A stretch of DNA of 64,000 nt. Source: Reticulitermes speratus. Taxonomy: Eukaryota > Arthropoda > Insecta > Blattodea > Rhinotermitidae. Every line of letters begins with the position of its first letter. The stretch's first letter is position 1. The notes beneath the pieces are model-generated. The model did no database searches and was not told where the DNA came from. It was given only the letters and a program-made list of their open reading frames with translations. Positions 33,175 to 44,944 of this stretch are shown one piece after another. The position numbers were made by a program, and so were the translations under genes. The stretch lies in NCBI GenBank assembly GCA_021186555.1, contig JAJKFL010000042.1, positions 17,212,521 to 17,276,520 of the forward strand, given 5' to 3'.

Positions 33175-33983
33175 TTCTTTTAATGAAAATCTTAAGTTAA
33201 GGATAATCACATCAGTCAGGCGCTTAACTGTTCGTTTTATCACAGTCTGTTAATACTTACATCACATGTCATTTTCCGTATCTGTAAGTAACTTTGGAAA
33301 CAAATTCTAACCTAGAAATTTCTTCTCTTTAATATTTTTTTAATTAAATCTTCTACCAATCCCTTACCAACGTGACTTCTTTTGTTGGTCACTGTAGCAG
33401 GCAAATTAACACTTCATAATTTTACGTACGTAATATTTTGATATTCTGTTAATTTAATTATGAATAAATTGATGTCGGGGTGAGGATGGTAAAAGTATTT
33501 CGATAAGTGTGAGTGAGAAGACTCACATGCGTTCTTTGTCAACTTCAGACTACTGCTGACAAAATATCAGTTAGTTAAATATTACGAGATAACAGTGATC
33601 TCGTTGGTGCCCAGACCGGGACATGAAGTGGCGACGTCTGAACACCGACGACGCAGTGCATGAACAAGTGAAGGGCCAGCTGATCCTCTTACTTATCTGC
33701 ATATCGCTGTCAGAATAAGAACAATGACAGCTACAAACTGTGAGCGGAGACGGTCAGAGCAGGGATCAGTTAGAAACAGTAATCGAACTTGATTGACTGA
33801 ATAAAAAAAGTAAGTAACATGTTAATAGAAACTAATTGGCTAAACATGTTGGCGGATATGGGTGAAAACAAAGGTTACGTCATTTCACGTTGTATTCACC
33901 GTGCATCTTGATAACTAATTAAAAGTTTTAGAAACCAACATATGCACTATATTCTCATAAGTAAGTCAATTGCCCCTACATAT
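33175..33983. other. unassigned DNA
   Basis: Begins with TTTAATGAAAATCTTAAG (33178), which echoes TTTAATGAAATTCTTAAA at 31832 on the other side of the transposon. Nothing else recognised. Confidence 0.4.
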
Positions 33984-34011
33984 GTTTCGGCTTTTAACAA
34001 GCCATCCTCAG
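33984..34011 (-). ncRNA. hammerhead-ribozyme-like core, one mismatch
   Basis: Minus strand: CTGAGGA, then a GGCTT...AAGCC stem, then GAAAC and ATATGTAGGG. The core needs CTGATGA, so one base differs. Related to the motif at 36133. Confidence 0.45.
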
Positions 34012-35669
34012 GGGGCAAAGTTTTACATATGCTTTACATCTATTACTTCAATTTTTAAACAAACTGTACATCCACATAGAATAAAATAAATCTTAATTCC
34101 CAATGGATTATGGTATTATTACTTCCAGCTGTCGAATTATGTAAAATCCAGGGGAATGTGTTATATTAGTTTTCCATAAAAGGTTAAAAGTTTCTTTAAA
34201 AAATTACATATCTATTTTTGTTTATAAAATTAATGGCAGTCTTGTTTTGTATACAGGTTTTCTCGAGTAGGTTGAAGTTACCCTGCATTATATTGTTACG
34301 TGTCCTGTGTTGTGATCTGCACCGCAACCAGCCGGTGCAGATCAGCGATAATGATAATAATAGTTGCAATAATGATAAATTCTTAGCTTCATAATTTGAC
34401 CGGGACTCGTGTAAAATATGCCCTGTAGTATGGAGCGAAATAATAATAATAATAATAATAAAGGCTAATTGCCTAATAATAATAATACGAAAAACGCTTT
34501 TTCGTATTTATAATTACCATAATTGTTATTAAATCTTTAAACAAAATCGTGTTTTTCCGGAACACATCAATATCTGTAGAGATGGCCATGTTGATGTTGG
34601 TGATGATGATGATAATAATAATAATAATAAAGCAATGTGCATTTTATCTGTTTTCCTGTTTGTGTTTACAGAAGGAGAACGAAGTCTGCTAATTTAGAGA
34701 GGAAGAGATCATTAGGACAGCAGTATCAGAAAAAAAAAATAAAATAAAAATAAGATAATGCATGGACTGTACTCTCGAAACTGGATGTCTTAGCTCTTCA
34801 TTTTATAGGACACATTTCTTTGGCTTACAAGGATAACTGGCAACAGGAAGTTACTGATATTGCACCTCATTTAATTTGTAATATATTTCGCTGGTAGCTG
34901 TTACGTTATGAGCCCTAGGGAGGACAATGTTTGGATCTCGCTGATAGACAGAATACCCTGCCAAATAATGCAATAATAATAATAATAATAATAATATACG
35001 CGGTAGTGCCAGTGTGTATCTTGTTAGATCACCGTGTGTCACGTTGCTCAAATGCACGATAAATCAGTTTCATTATAACAGACTTTTGCCTAACGAATGA
35101 CTTCCACTGAACGCATCCCTTCCGTAAACTTAAGGTTAGTGTAATGGAGGATCACAGTCGGTGCTACCAAACCGTGCCAGCCGGTTGATATTTTTTTTGT
35201 CATGAATGATTAAGTTTAAACCTTGGAGATTCTTTACACGGCCTTGCACTCCTGTAAGTGTTTGTAGCTTCAGGCCATGGCATTGCTATGGTCCATCCTC
35301 AATATGATTGTGCAGCTTGACAAAGGCACGATGAAACGGATGAACGTGCAATTAGCTTAATGAAGCCAACATGACCATTTGTTATGATATTGAACGTGAA
35401 AGCTTGTATTGAAGTGTGGTTTCTCTGTAGCCACCAAACTTAAAAGCCACTAAGCCGATATTTAACCTCAAAGTGGATTTGTGGTTTTATTCGGTATTCA
35501 TATTAAACAATGGTTATTTCCGTAATAACCTTTAATGGATTGATTTCGTTAATGGAGGTGCTTCTCCTTTTCTTGTGCATATGCCTATTACACAAAACTG
35601 ATTTTCAGTTCTAACTCGGCTATTCGTGATTGGGCACAGAAATTAATTTAAGTGTTTAACAAAACGAGG
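34012..35669. other. AAT-microsatellite-rich unassigned DNA
   Basis: (AAT)n or (GAT)n runs at about 34440-34462, 34598-34630 and 34973-34997. No transposon recognised in between, apart from the small hairpin listed separately. Confidence 0.5.
34314..34343. repeat. perfect hairpin, 11-bp stem
   Basis: GATCTGCACCG and CGGTGCAGATC flank an eight-base loop. It is GC-richer than its surroundings. Confidence 0.8.
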
Positions 35670-35964
35670 ATGGTAGCCGGAGTAGTGTAGTCGGTATAGC
35701 GACTAGACTATGGACTGGATAGTCCGGGGTTCCAATGCCGTGAGGGGCCAGATTTTTCTGTTCTCCAAAACATCCAGACCAACTCTGGGTCCCACCCAGC
35801 GTCCTATTCAATGGGTACCGGGGTATTATCCCTGGGGTAAAGCGGCCTGGGCGTGAAGTTAACTACTTACTCAACCTAGTGCCGAGGCTAAGAATGAGTG
35901 GAGCTATACCTCTGCTCCCCCTATATGCTCTCATAGCGTGAACAGGGAAAACATTACCTTTACC
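35670..35964 (+). mobile_element. SINE family D, full length reference copy
   Basis: The head TAGTGTAGTCGGTATAGCG and B-box-like GGGGTTCCAATGCC are followed by TTCTCCAAAACATCCAGACC, CAATGGGTACCGGGG, GGGGTAAAGCGGCC, GGCGTGAAGTTAAC, and tail ACATTACCTTTACC. The target duplication TTAACAAAAC(G/A)AGG at 35656-35669 and 35965-35978 has one difference and sets both ends. Confidence 0.92.
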
Positions 35965-36132
35965 TTAACAAAACAAGGGCGAAAACATATTTCCGAATTC
36001 AATAGACATAAAGAGTTACTTTTAGTACATTTTTTGTTAATCATTTATTTATACGAACGTTAATGTTTATTTTTTCAACCAACAAATGCACTTTTTATTT
36101 GCGTAATTTTCTGTTCACTACACCCTACATAT

Positions 36133-36160
36133 GTTTCGGCCGTAACTCGGCCATCATCAG
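36133..36160 (-). ncRNA. hammerhead-ribozyme-like core, exact
   Basis: Minus strand CTGATGA, stem GGCC...GGCC with a GAGTTAC loop, then GAAAC. All invariant core bases of a hammerhead are present. Helix III would be very short (ACAT/ATGT), as reported for Penelope-like elements. Cleavage is untested. Confidence 0.6.
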
Positions 36161-36391
36161 GGGCACCTTGTTAAGTACACTTCACTGTTCAATGTCCATT
36201 TGGCACTATCACTTAACTGTTATTCCGTTCACTGCTAATATTCACACTGAGAATTACGAGTATATAAAAATTTCTTCAAGTAGTTTCTTGAATTGTTCCG
36301 ATGTATATAGCATCCGTCCGTGTCCGAAGTATATAGTCCAGCACTACAATTTGTGATTGTAGGGCACTACGTCGTGGGTATCTGTTGGAGT

Positions 36392-36436
36392 CGTCAAAAT
36401 TATTAAAAAATAACAATAGTTTTAATAATTTTGACG
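36392..36436. repeat. perfect hairpin, 17-bp stem
   Basis: CGTCAAAATTATTAAAA and its exact reverse complement are separated by 11 bases. An outer TAGGGC/GCCCTA pair (near 36360 and 36440) could lengthen the structure. Confidence 0.85.
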
Positions 36437-36644
36437 AGCCCTAGTACTGTGGCTGTAAGTAACAGTGCTGCGTGATTACAATAGCGGCTGCTGTACGACT
36501 GTCCTCGTTTGTTATGCCCCGTTTTCCTTTGTGTCTCCTAATGACTCGGAATTGTATGTCTTTGGTGACACCAAAATTAACTGTCATCATCCATATTCAT
36601 TCTGTGCTCAGCGATACCAGTAACTGAGCTACAAATTGCTGTTG

Positions 36645-36673
36645 TTGTTGTTGTTGTTGTTATTGTTGTTGCT
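36645..36673. repeat. (GTT)n microsatellite
   Basis: GTT triplets with one ATT interruption. Confidence 0.9.
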
Positions 36674-36866
36674 TCATATAACTAAACATTCGTGTCATGG
36701 GCTTACAGTGTATTTACAATCATGGTTTCTTCTTTTTATCATAGTCCTTTGTCGTTGTCTTGATTTATTGTATTTGTGTTCTTGTACTTGTACTCTCTTT
36801 GTAATTGGCCACTAACTTGTTGAGTCAGCGCACAATTAAAAAATTCTGTGTTATTATTATTTCTCA

Positions 36867-36987
36867 GAATAGGGAGACGTGGCTGGCTGTTGTGAACAGT
36901 ATCGAACGTTCGGATTCCATAAAATCTGGAGAATTTCCTCACTAGCTGAGGAATGGTTAGGTCAAGAAAGACCCTACTCCATGAAGT
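36867..36987 (+). mobile_element. LINE family Y, terminal fragment
   Basis: AATAGGGAGACGTGGCTGGC (coding end, DRxRWxA) then GGATTCCATAAAATCTGG and ACCCTACTCCATGAAGT, followed by an (ATT)n run. It matches the family Y terminus at 24405-24520 reversed. Confidence 0.6.
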
Positions 36988-37189
36988 ATATATTATTATT
37001 ATTACTGTATTATTATTATTATGCTGTGTTCTTGTCTTAGTTTTGTTTGTGTTTGTTTTGTGTACTCATCCTGACTTTGTATTTGGCTATTAGGCTGTTG
37101 AGCCAGCTCGTAGGAAAATAATTGAAAAGTTGGAATTTAAATGCAAATACCATAATGGAAGCAGTTAATATGGTCGTGTTTCTATTCTT

Positions 37190-37340
37190 AGCATGGGCAA
37201 GAACCTTTGTTTTGGTACAGCATCCAGCCTGGCTTTGCGTCCCACCCGGCGTCATATCATATGTGTACTGGTGGCCAAGCAGGTGGGGCGTGAAGTTGAC
37301 TCGTGGGTGTGGAGTTAAAAATGTTCTTCCTTACATCTTC
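37190..37340 (+). mobile_element. SINE family D, body fragment
   Basis: CAGCATCCAGCCTGGC, GCGTCCCACCCGGCGTC and GGGGCGTGAAGTTGAC follow D order. The head is absent. Confidence 0.55.
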
Positions 37341-37939
37341 ATTGTGCGGTGATTCTTTAATCTCAGGGGTAAATTTACGTTTACGGGTAACATTCTTTTT
37401 ATAAACTATTTTTGGTGCTTTGGTAATCGAGACTTTCGCTTGAAATGCTGAAATCAGTTTCCTCTGTTACAAGTATCAGGCGATATATCGCACACCTGAA
37501 AATAGACAGAGAAAAACAATTTTGTTGCTTTGTGTGCGTCTTTAGCGCTGGTTGCCAGAAGGGGATTCCAGGTTCTAAAGAACGGCAGAAGTGTTTAGTC
37601 TGCGTGGCACTGGAGCTCTGCATTTTACGCTGATTTAAAGTGGTGTAGAATAACAAACAAAATGCTGTTATTTTGTTAGCCTTCGCTCGGATGGCCCCCC
37701 TCTGGAGCCTGATACAGCTCGCAGGCCGCTGCTTTTATTAATCTCACGTTGTTTCCGCATTCTCGCTCTTCCATTCAATTTCAGCGGATTGTAGAGGAAT
37801 TTACGATCTTCGGTAATAATTTCAGGAATGGAAATTTGTTATCTTTCCCTTCTTATAAATGGGGTGTGACGGTATTAGAGTTTCAAAGACATCTAGTGAC
37901 AGTTTATATAATATGAAGCACGGTATGATTATAACAAGA
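37341..37939. other. unassigned DNA
   Basis: No recognised element. Confidence 0.4.
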
Positions 37940-38465
37940 CAGGCAATGTACGTATAAAGCTAACATTGAGGCGCGTTTGCCTAACCACTGTTGCCGTCGA
38001 AAAGCAATAAGTATTAAATATTAAGAGTGTGCGTCTGTATTCTTGTCTTAGTTATCCGGCATGCAAAGCGCATGCGCCGTGTTTTTATATTGTTGTCTGT
38101 GGTCTGTCTGGCAGTACCATAATTTTCCACATTATCTCATAAGCGGCACGATTTTCGGAAAAAAAATTTTTAAAAATAAAATGTGTTTTGATTTTTTCTA
38201 CGACAGTTGACTGAAGCATTTCTCATTTCAAGAAGAATTCAGCGACATATTACCATAAATGTACATAGGGCTTTCATGTGAAGTACCCATTATTTTTGTC
38301 AGATTTTAATGAAACTTGAATTTCCTCTTCAGATTTTCGAAAAATCCTCAGATATAATCTTTCATGAAAATCCGCCCAGTGGGAGCCGAGTTGTTCTGTG
38401 CGGACGGAAAGACAGACAGACATGACGAAGCTAATTGTCGTTTTTCGAAATTTTGCAAACGCGCC
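37940..38465 (+). repeat. dispersed repeat H, copy 1 (inverted GGCGCGTTTGC ends)
   Basis: The left part is AACATTGAGGCGCGTTTGCC and the right part GCAAACGCGCC, an 11-bp inverted pair. The inner block AAATCCGCCCAGTGGGAGCC and GACGAAGCTAAT recurs at 46100-46170. The left homology runs about 30 bp outside the inverted repeat, so exact ends are unclear. Possibly a MITE; class unknown. Confidence 0.65.
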
Positions 38466-39003
38466 TAAAAGCCGCAACAGTGGATTTGTTCTTGGTATTT
38501 TCGGACATGACTCATGTTGTGATGACGGAGGCAGCAGGTTGCCCTGCAACGTCGTTACTTACCAGGCTACCTAGCATCACATCCGGTCTGTTCCACATGT
38601 GTACATCTGTGTTATACGGTATAAAACTCGGTTGTCCTTCCACATTCAAATGCAAGCAATGCGTCTTCATTGAAGTTTGTGTAAGCATAGGTCGCAGCAC
38701 GTACACTAGCTTGAGTGGTTCTTTGGTTAGCTGAAACTCTTATGCCCAAACGTTGGAAGTAGTTTTAAAACTTTGCGTTACTGTCAAAGGTAAATGATTG
38801 TTAATTCTCAGTTTATGTAATGTTCGTGTTTTGACTTCAAATGTGTGATAGCGAGAAGGCATATTGTTAATGATGCATTGCAGAAAATTGTAAGGGGAAG
38901 GTCATGACTCATTTCAAGCAAATCACAAAGCTCAGTCCAACAAAATGCGCTATATTATTCCCAGATATTTTATATTACAATATCTCGTTGAACACTGCTA
39001 CAT
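38466..39003. other. unassigned DNA
   Basis: No recognised element before the hammerhead-like motif. Confidence 0.4.
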
Positions 39004-39032
39004 GTTTCGATACGTTATGGGATCATCATCAG
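39004..39032 (-). ncRNA. hammerhead-ribozyme-like core, exact
   Basis: Minus strand CTGATGA, a weak GAT...ATC helix II, then GAAACATGTAG. Both core boxes are intact. Confidence 0.55.
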
Positions 39033-39150
39033 GGATTCACATTAAAGTAACACTGCACAAAACCGAACTATCAATGCATGTACACAATAGAAAGATGAAA
39101 AAAAGGCAAACCAGTTAAAATATAGGCGTTTGTTTTGTAATGGATCCTGG

Positions 39151-39170
39151 TATACTGTGTACACAGTATA
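39151..39170. repeat. 20-bp perfect palindrome
   Basis: TATACTGTGT followed by its exact reverse complement; ATGGATCC lies on both sides (39140-39147 and 39171-39178). Confidence 0.85.
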
Positions 39171-39175
39171 ATGGA

Positions 39176-39262
39176 TCCATACTGAGGGTTCATAAATATT
39201 AGGCGCCACCGTACAAGATGTAGTTGCCACGGCGACCTGGCGGTCGGAATTTGTGCACCCCA
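39176..39262 (+). repeat. dispersed repeat J, copy 2
   Basis: ACTGAGGGTTCATAAATATTAGGCGCCACC then GTTGCCACGGCGACCTGG matches 56483-56545. It is followed by a (TA)n run at 39263-39303. Confidence 0.65.
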
Positions 39263-39304
39263 TATATATAATATATATTATATATAATATATATATATAA
39301 TATG

Positions 39305-42142
39305 TGTAAAGAAGATGTGGCCAAGTTTATAATCTATTGTATTAATACCTTTTGACCCGATCTTCTATGTAGAGTTTGTATTAAAAACAGCCATATATTT
39401 AGTGCATTAAAGCATGGTTATTGAAAGCCAGATTTTTTAAACCAAGAACAGTGGCATAGATGCGTATATATTCGTATAACGAAAGCGAAGGAACAAATGA
39501 AGAAAGTTTCAACGAATGCCGAACGTAAAGTTTTCCTAGCATGGTATTCGAACCTGGTGTACGCTACAACATGCTTCGTTTCTGCTTCATATGCATACAA
39601 AAATCTTTCGATGTTTTCTTTTGTTTTCCCTCGTCTGTCGTTTTGCTCCTTTTAGAATACATCTTCACCGCATCGGTAAGTCAGAAAGCCCTCGGGCCTA
39701 AAAATAACAACTGCTACAACTTGGGAAGCATTCAGGAGAAGTAGGCAGATAGAGTAGAGTATAGTAGTGGCAGCGGGAGCAGGACGAGAAGGGAGACACG
39801 GTTTTGAGAAGAAGAAAGAGTGTGGTATAAAATTAAGTAAATGCAGACAGTAGACAGATGGGGACGCAGTAAAATGGAGTGAAAATTGAATAAATCCCAA
39901 TGTGATGTTCGTTGAGGTATTATGGCAAGTAATGAATTCTGCAAACTTGCACATTAAAAGGTATGGAGCAAAATAAATACGATTCTTGGTTAGGCGCTTG
40001 GATTCCGTTTGTTTTATTACAGGAACTAATTCATGTAGCTCATTCCCCGTTGTACACATGTCACTGTAACGGAACAGCAGTCTTTATATTGCCTTTGAAT
40101 GGAAAGACGTGGCGGGACTTGCAAGTAGATACAACAGTCGTGGGTGTAGTAAGACCTAATTGCCTTGTCTTCTTTCTCGCTTTACTTTGCCGTAAATAGG
40201 GTTTGAACGCGAAAGGAATAAAGTTGTATAGATCCGTGTAAGAGAATCCCTTCCACAAAGTTAGAGCAGGCCCGGTAAATCCGTAGCTCGCGGGCGACAT
40301 ATTATCTGTGACACAACGTTATGTTGCCCTCGGAGACGTTTGAAATGACAAATCGAAATGCTGTCTGAAGTCATTTGCTCTGTAGAATGCAGTTAACGTG
40401 CCCATCCTTGGTAAAGTCCCTTAACACTCACGACGACGGTCAGGGAGAAAACACTTAAACTGTCTCTGTCACTGCATGACGTGTTTTTTTTAAATAAATA
40501 CTGGTCGCCATTTGTTAGGTGTTTCGTTTGTTAGAAGCCTGACATGAAATTTATGCAGCGCTCTAACCACACAGAACGCTACAGAAAATAACTGTATTAT
40601 CTGACACAAACAAAACGCGACTGCACTTCAGCCCAGTGTATTTGTACTGGAATACATCGGTTGCTGGTCACATGCAGAGGATGTTCGGCTTTTCCCAGCA
40701 CAAACCACTGCCAAGGTCAACTGCAAACTCCACAGTCACTATCTGTACATGAAAGGTACACAGTGTCTTGTGACACTCTTGAAGTAACATTCACTTATGA
40801 CGCTTTTCACTTGTCCATTGTGTGGTTAAGTGGATGGGTGCTGTCAGTTGAAGCCAGGGAGAGTGTGCTTACTGGACACGATGTGCGCACTTCATTACTC
40901 TGCCACCTCCATCCATTCATTCCTCTAATTCCAATTAGTCTGTATAGATAGTTTATTGGAAATGGAGGGCACTTGCAGGTGATTTTGTGCGTTTTAGGGC
41001 GTTGAATATGTCAATAGGTCTCCATTTAACAAGATACACTCGCATACTGTCTGTTCCCTCAGCCATCACTAAAAATGCGTCCTTCTACACTGCTTCCATG
41101 ATCAGTCATTGAATGTTCCGGGTAGATCTAAAAGTTGCGGCTTAACTCTATGTGCGGTTATTTTATTTATTTGCAAGAACTGCATAAGGGCGTGATCGTG
41201 TACTATTGTATATTGGAATTTTTCGTCTTAAATTGTTGAAAGGTTTTTGATTATATTTACTATTAAATATTTTCGGGAAAAGTTGTCTGGTAAATCTGAG
41301 TTTGAATGTAGTTGATGTAATGGGACTCCTGCTTTACATGGAGCACAGAAAAAGAGACTGGTTGTACAAAACAGTTGCTTAATGAAATAAGGTAAGCGAT
41401 CTTAAATTACTTTTGTGAGATTTGAGGTTCTGTCAGCGGTGACTATAAATATAGCAGTCTTCTGTGATGAGGTGCAGTGTCGTCTGATAAATACACGCCG
41501 ATGTTTCAGAAGAACTTTCTGCAAAATCAGAATGGATTAGTAAGCCGTGAGCGCATGTGGAGACATGATGACAACGACGATGATGATAATGAAAAATAAA
41601 AAAAGAAACAAGGGTATCAAGATTAGAATATTCCTGTTCTTTCCTTTGTCCATTGATTTGTTTAATCCATGTGACGTAGTTATAGACGCCCAATGAACCG
41701 ATACAAGGTGTAATTCTTTGTCTAGATAGGCTGTACAATAAGCTTCCATTCACTCCACATGGCATGTCACTTATTTCAAATATAATTTTAGTATTTACTG
41801 TGTTAAGTGGTATTTAATGTGTCACATGACGGTACATTGTATATTTTAATGGTTGTGATTCTTCCAACCTTAATTCACGATTAATCGTTTTAATAATGCT
41901 AGTCGCAGTGTTTCACGTGTTTGAGGTCTAGTATTGGGTTCTGCATTTTGTGTTTATATACATTTGACTTGTTCTTCCTTCACGTTGCTACAGCACCTTC
42001 CTATCCATTCACAGCTGTGGAATTAAGCAAAATGTTATTGAAGGAGGCACTTCATGATGTTTGTGATCACAGATTGCTGTGTGCACATTTTATTTAAAAA
42101 ATTCTATCTATATATATGTATCTTACCTAATCTGATACTTTT
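39305..42142. other. unassigned DNA
   Basis: Nearly 3 kb with open frames up to 135 codons (minus, 39652-40059) but no domain, no repeat shared with the window and no splice-consistent chain I could defend. A small GAT/AAT run lies near 41575-41592. Confidence 0.45.
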
Positions 42143-42340
42143 TTTTGTGAAGATGATTAGTTTTTTTTCGTTTTTTCCGTCTAATGGAGTACCGATGGAA
42201 TAAAATTGACAGGGTAAAACCGAAGTACTCGGGGAAAAACCTGTCCCAATGCCACTTTGTCCACCACAAATCCTATATGAACTGACCCGGGATCGAAACC
42301 GGGCCTCCGCGGTGAGAGGCTGGCGACTAACCGCTTAACC
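42143..42340 (-). mobile_element. SINE family B, lacking its 3' block
   Basis: The head and B box (plus CCCGGGATCGAAACCGGG; CGACTAACCGCTTAACC) and body are present on the minus strand. The GCTGCGGGGC terminal block is absent. It is followed by a CTGT/CTAC-rich patch (42342-42405). Confidence 0.8.
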
Positions 42341-42405
42341 TACCTACCTGTCTGCCTGTGTATCTACATACCTGCTTGTCTGTCTTTCTGTCTGTCTGTA
42401 TACAC

Positions 42406-43254
42406 GCACACTTGTGGTTTATTCAACGTCGCTGTCGTTAGCTCAGCCTTTCCAGCATCTAATGGCGGGATGATAGTGAATAATGAATTTGAATGGATGT
42501 GTGTGAATGTGTCGTAGCCTAATATTGAGCTACTGTCTCAGCATTTGCGTGGAGGGCCTAAGGTAAAGGTAGAAAATTTTACGATATTCAGTGTTCCAAC
42601 CGAAATTCGAACGGGAAACCTCTCGAATATACGTGAGAAGCCTTACCGTTGGAGAGAACTATTCCGGTGGCTTGGTGTCAAACTCGAGCCTTGCGAGATT
42701 AGGGTTGTTTTTCTGCAGAGCGCATCACAAATTCCGGTTCTCATGTCTATTGGAAAATATTTCCTAATATTCCAGTGACAAAACTCTTGTGTACAAAACT
42801 TGAGAGGAAGGGAATACAATGGAAGGAGTATTCAATGTGAGTCTATGTATGTGGGCTGCAGGTGTGTCGGACGCTCTCAATATACGAAGCGTCACACGTG
42901 GCTGAGGCATTCTGATAAGCCACGGCATGTCTGTGTGAGCCTTTGAGAGATTAGTAGGGTTATACAATAGTAGGCGTTCGAGAGGGGGTAATTCGTTTTG
43001 TATGGTTTTCTGGAGGCTTGAATCTGATAGTGGGTTTCAAATTGAAATCGTGCGTAGGCACTGCATATTCAGCAATTGAAATGAACCGAATTCCGAAACA
43101 AATCGCTTATGAAACTCGTCCATTACATCTCAACTAGATCGATTCTGAATTATCACATTGCGAGTTTTAATTAAATATTTTACGTTGTATATCAGAAACT
43201 TAGTACCCAGACTTACTGACATTGGATCCTTTATTAATCCAAGGACACCACTCA
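42406..43254. other. unassigned DNA
   Basis: No recognised element. Confidence 0.4.
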
Positions 43255-43990
43255 TTACGTAGTCTGTCTTGCGACAGGTCCGTAGCCTCTTCCAAAGCGA
43301 GTTCTCCACAGAGTGCGATTTAGTGCTTCGTCTTTCAAGTTCCAGTATATTTTCTTTACTTAAGATGATCCATTAGCTGCTTACGTCTTCTTCCTCCTCC
43401 TCTCATCCCGTCCATCTTTCCTTCAGTAAAGTATTTTAGAAGGCAAATCATATGCAATATGTGACCAATTCATTTAGCGTTCCTTTGTTTTATTGTGTTT
43501 ATGATATTCCTTTCTTCCTAGAATTTATGTAATACTTTTTCATCTCTCACACGATCGATCCAACTGATCTTCTCCATCGTTCTCCAGCACCACATTTCAG
43601 AACTTTCCAGATACTTCTGATCTATTTTCCGAAGTGTCCACGTTTCAGCACCATACAAACTCTGCTCTAAATGTGGCACTTTACAGTTTCTTCCTTAAAA
43701 TTAAATCCCATTTGATGGCGAAAAGGTTTTTTTTTTGTTGAATGCTGCTTTTGCCACGGCAATCCTGGATTTAATTTCACGTGTACACCTTGCATCATGT
43801 GTTATCATGCTACCCAAATAGTTGAAATATTCCACATTCTCCAGTTGTCTGTGATCTATCATAATCTGTATTAGGGATGGTTGCCTTGAGATTCTCATTG
43901 CCTTAGTTTTTCCCACATTTATTTCCATTCCACGGCTTCTTCCAACGTCAGTTAGTCTATCTCTCATGCGTTGTGTACCATTTGGGACAT
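43255..43990 (-). mobile_element. LINE family X, largest copy here
   Basis: Minus strand 43701-43990 reads MRDRLTDVGRSRGMEINVGK, TKAMRISRQPSL, QLENVEYFNYLGSMITHD, ARCTREIKSRIAVAKAAFN: the thumb/connection region that follows the YADD box in RTE-like reverse transcriptases. A frameshift at the poly(T) tract near 43730 ends this frame; the remaining blocks down to the tail (43262-43700) match 1009-1393. The RT core and endonuclease are missing. Confidence 0.82.
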
Positions 43991-44483
43991 TATGAATGTT
44001 TACACTTTGTGCAAACTCAGGTCGGACACGTAACAATTAACACTTCTGTTGGGATTGCGTTCTGTTAGTAAACAAAAAACGACAATGGGAACGAGTTTCT
44101 TAAACGGACGAAAGCAATTGTTGAATTTCCATAGAAAATATCAGTGTTCGAAATTTAAAGATCGCTCTTCTTTCACGGCCTGGTGGTACGTATACTAATC
44201 ACTATGGTTTAAAGGCTGACTGGTAAATTAATCTCTTTAAACCCATCTTAGTCTTTACTAACAGCAGGGTAGGCCTGTATATGTTTTAAGGATTGTTTCA
44301 AAATTAAAACATGTAAAAGTTAATAGTGGAAGATTTCTCTTGCCTGTCGTTTGTCATTTATTCAGCACTTACGCAGCATGTTCAGACACCAAGTAACGTC
44401 ACGATCAGAGACATTCATAACGGTAATAAATGCTCGTGGAAGCGTCCCGACGTTACAGGAAATGTCAACAAGTGAAGGTAAAG
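43991..44483. other. unassigned DNA
   Basis: No recognised element. Confidence 0.4.
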
Positions 44484-44564
44484 TACAGGGAATACACAAA
44501 AGAATGGTGCGGTTTAAATTTGATTTATTTTGATACCGCACCATTCTTTTGTGTATGCCCTGTA
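44484..44564. mobile_element. 81-bp snap-back element
   Basis: The 30-base arms start TACAGGG and differ at one position (TACAGGGAATAC against TACAGGGCATAC). The loop is about 21 bases and AT-rich. The arms begin and end with TA, the Tc1-mariner target. There is no room for a gene. It might be a very short MITE, or a source of a miRNA-sized hairpin if transcribed. Confidence 0.8.
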
Positions 44565-44591
44565 TAAACCTCTCCTTCTGCGCCTCATGAA

Positions 44592-44815
44592 GTCATTTGG
44601 GGAGGTGGAGGTATAGAACCATTCATTCGTCACCTCGGCACTAGATGGAGATGAGTGGTAATATTCACGTCCCAGCCTCTTACCCCGGGGAAAGAGTCAT
44701 CGGTAACTGTTGAATAGGAGGAGATAAATGTAGTGTCTCTGACGGGAATCGAAGCACGGTTTCTGTGTTGTCCACCTCTTAGCCTAGTCACTGTACCAAT
44801 TGAGCTGTCCCGGTT
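44592..44815 (-). mobile_element. SINE family D, minus strand
   Basis: Reversed, the head gives TTGGTACAGTGACTAGGCT and the B box region TTCGATTCCCG; then TATTCAACAGTTACCGATG and GGGTAAGAGGCTGGGACGTG. All parts are in order, without the 3' tail. Confidence 0.7.
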
Positions 44816-44944
44816 CCGAATCTGAACGACGTTAGTGAAATATGTTTATGTGTGACATGCCGTTGTGACATACAGGTAAAGAGAACGAGGGGGCAGTCAA
44901 TCACAACTATACTTTGCAGTGACTTTATATAGGAGTATTTCTAT

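Noticed and set aside
39652-40059. 135-codon minus-strand frame
   Set aside because: No domain, a competing overlapping frame, and composition like the flanks.
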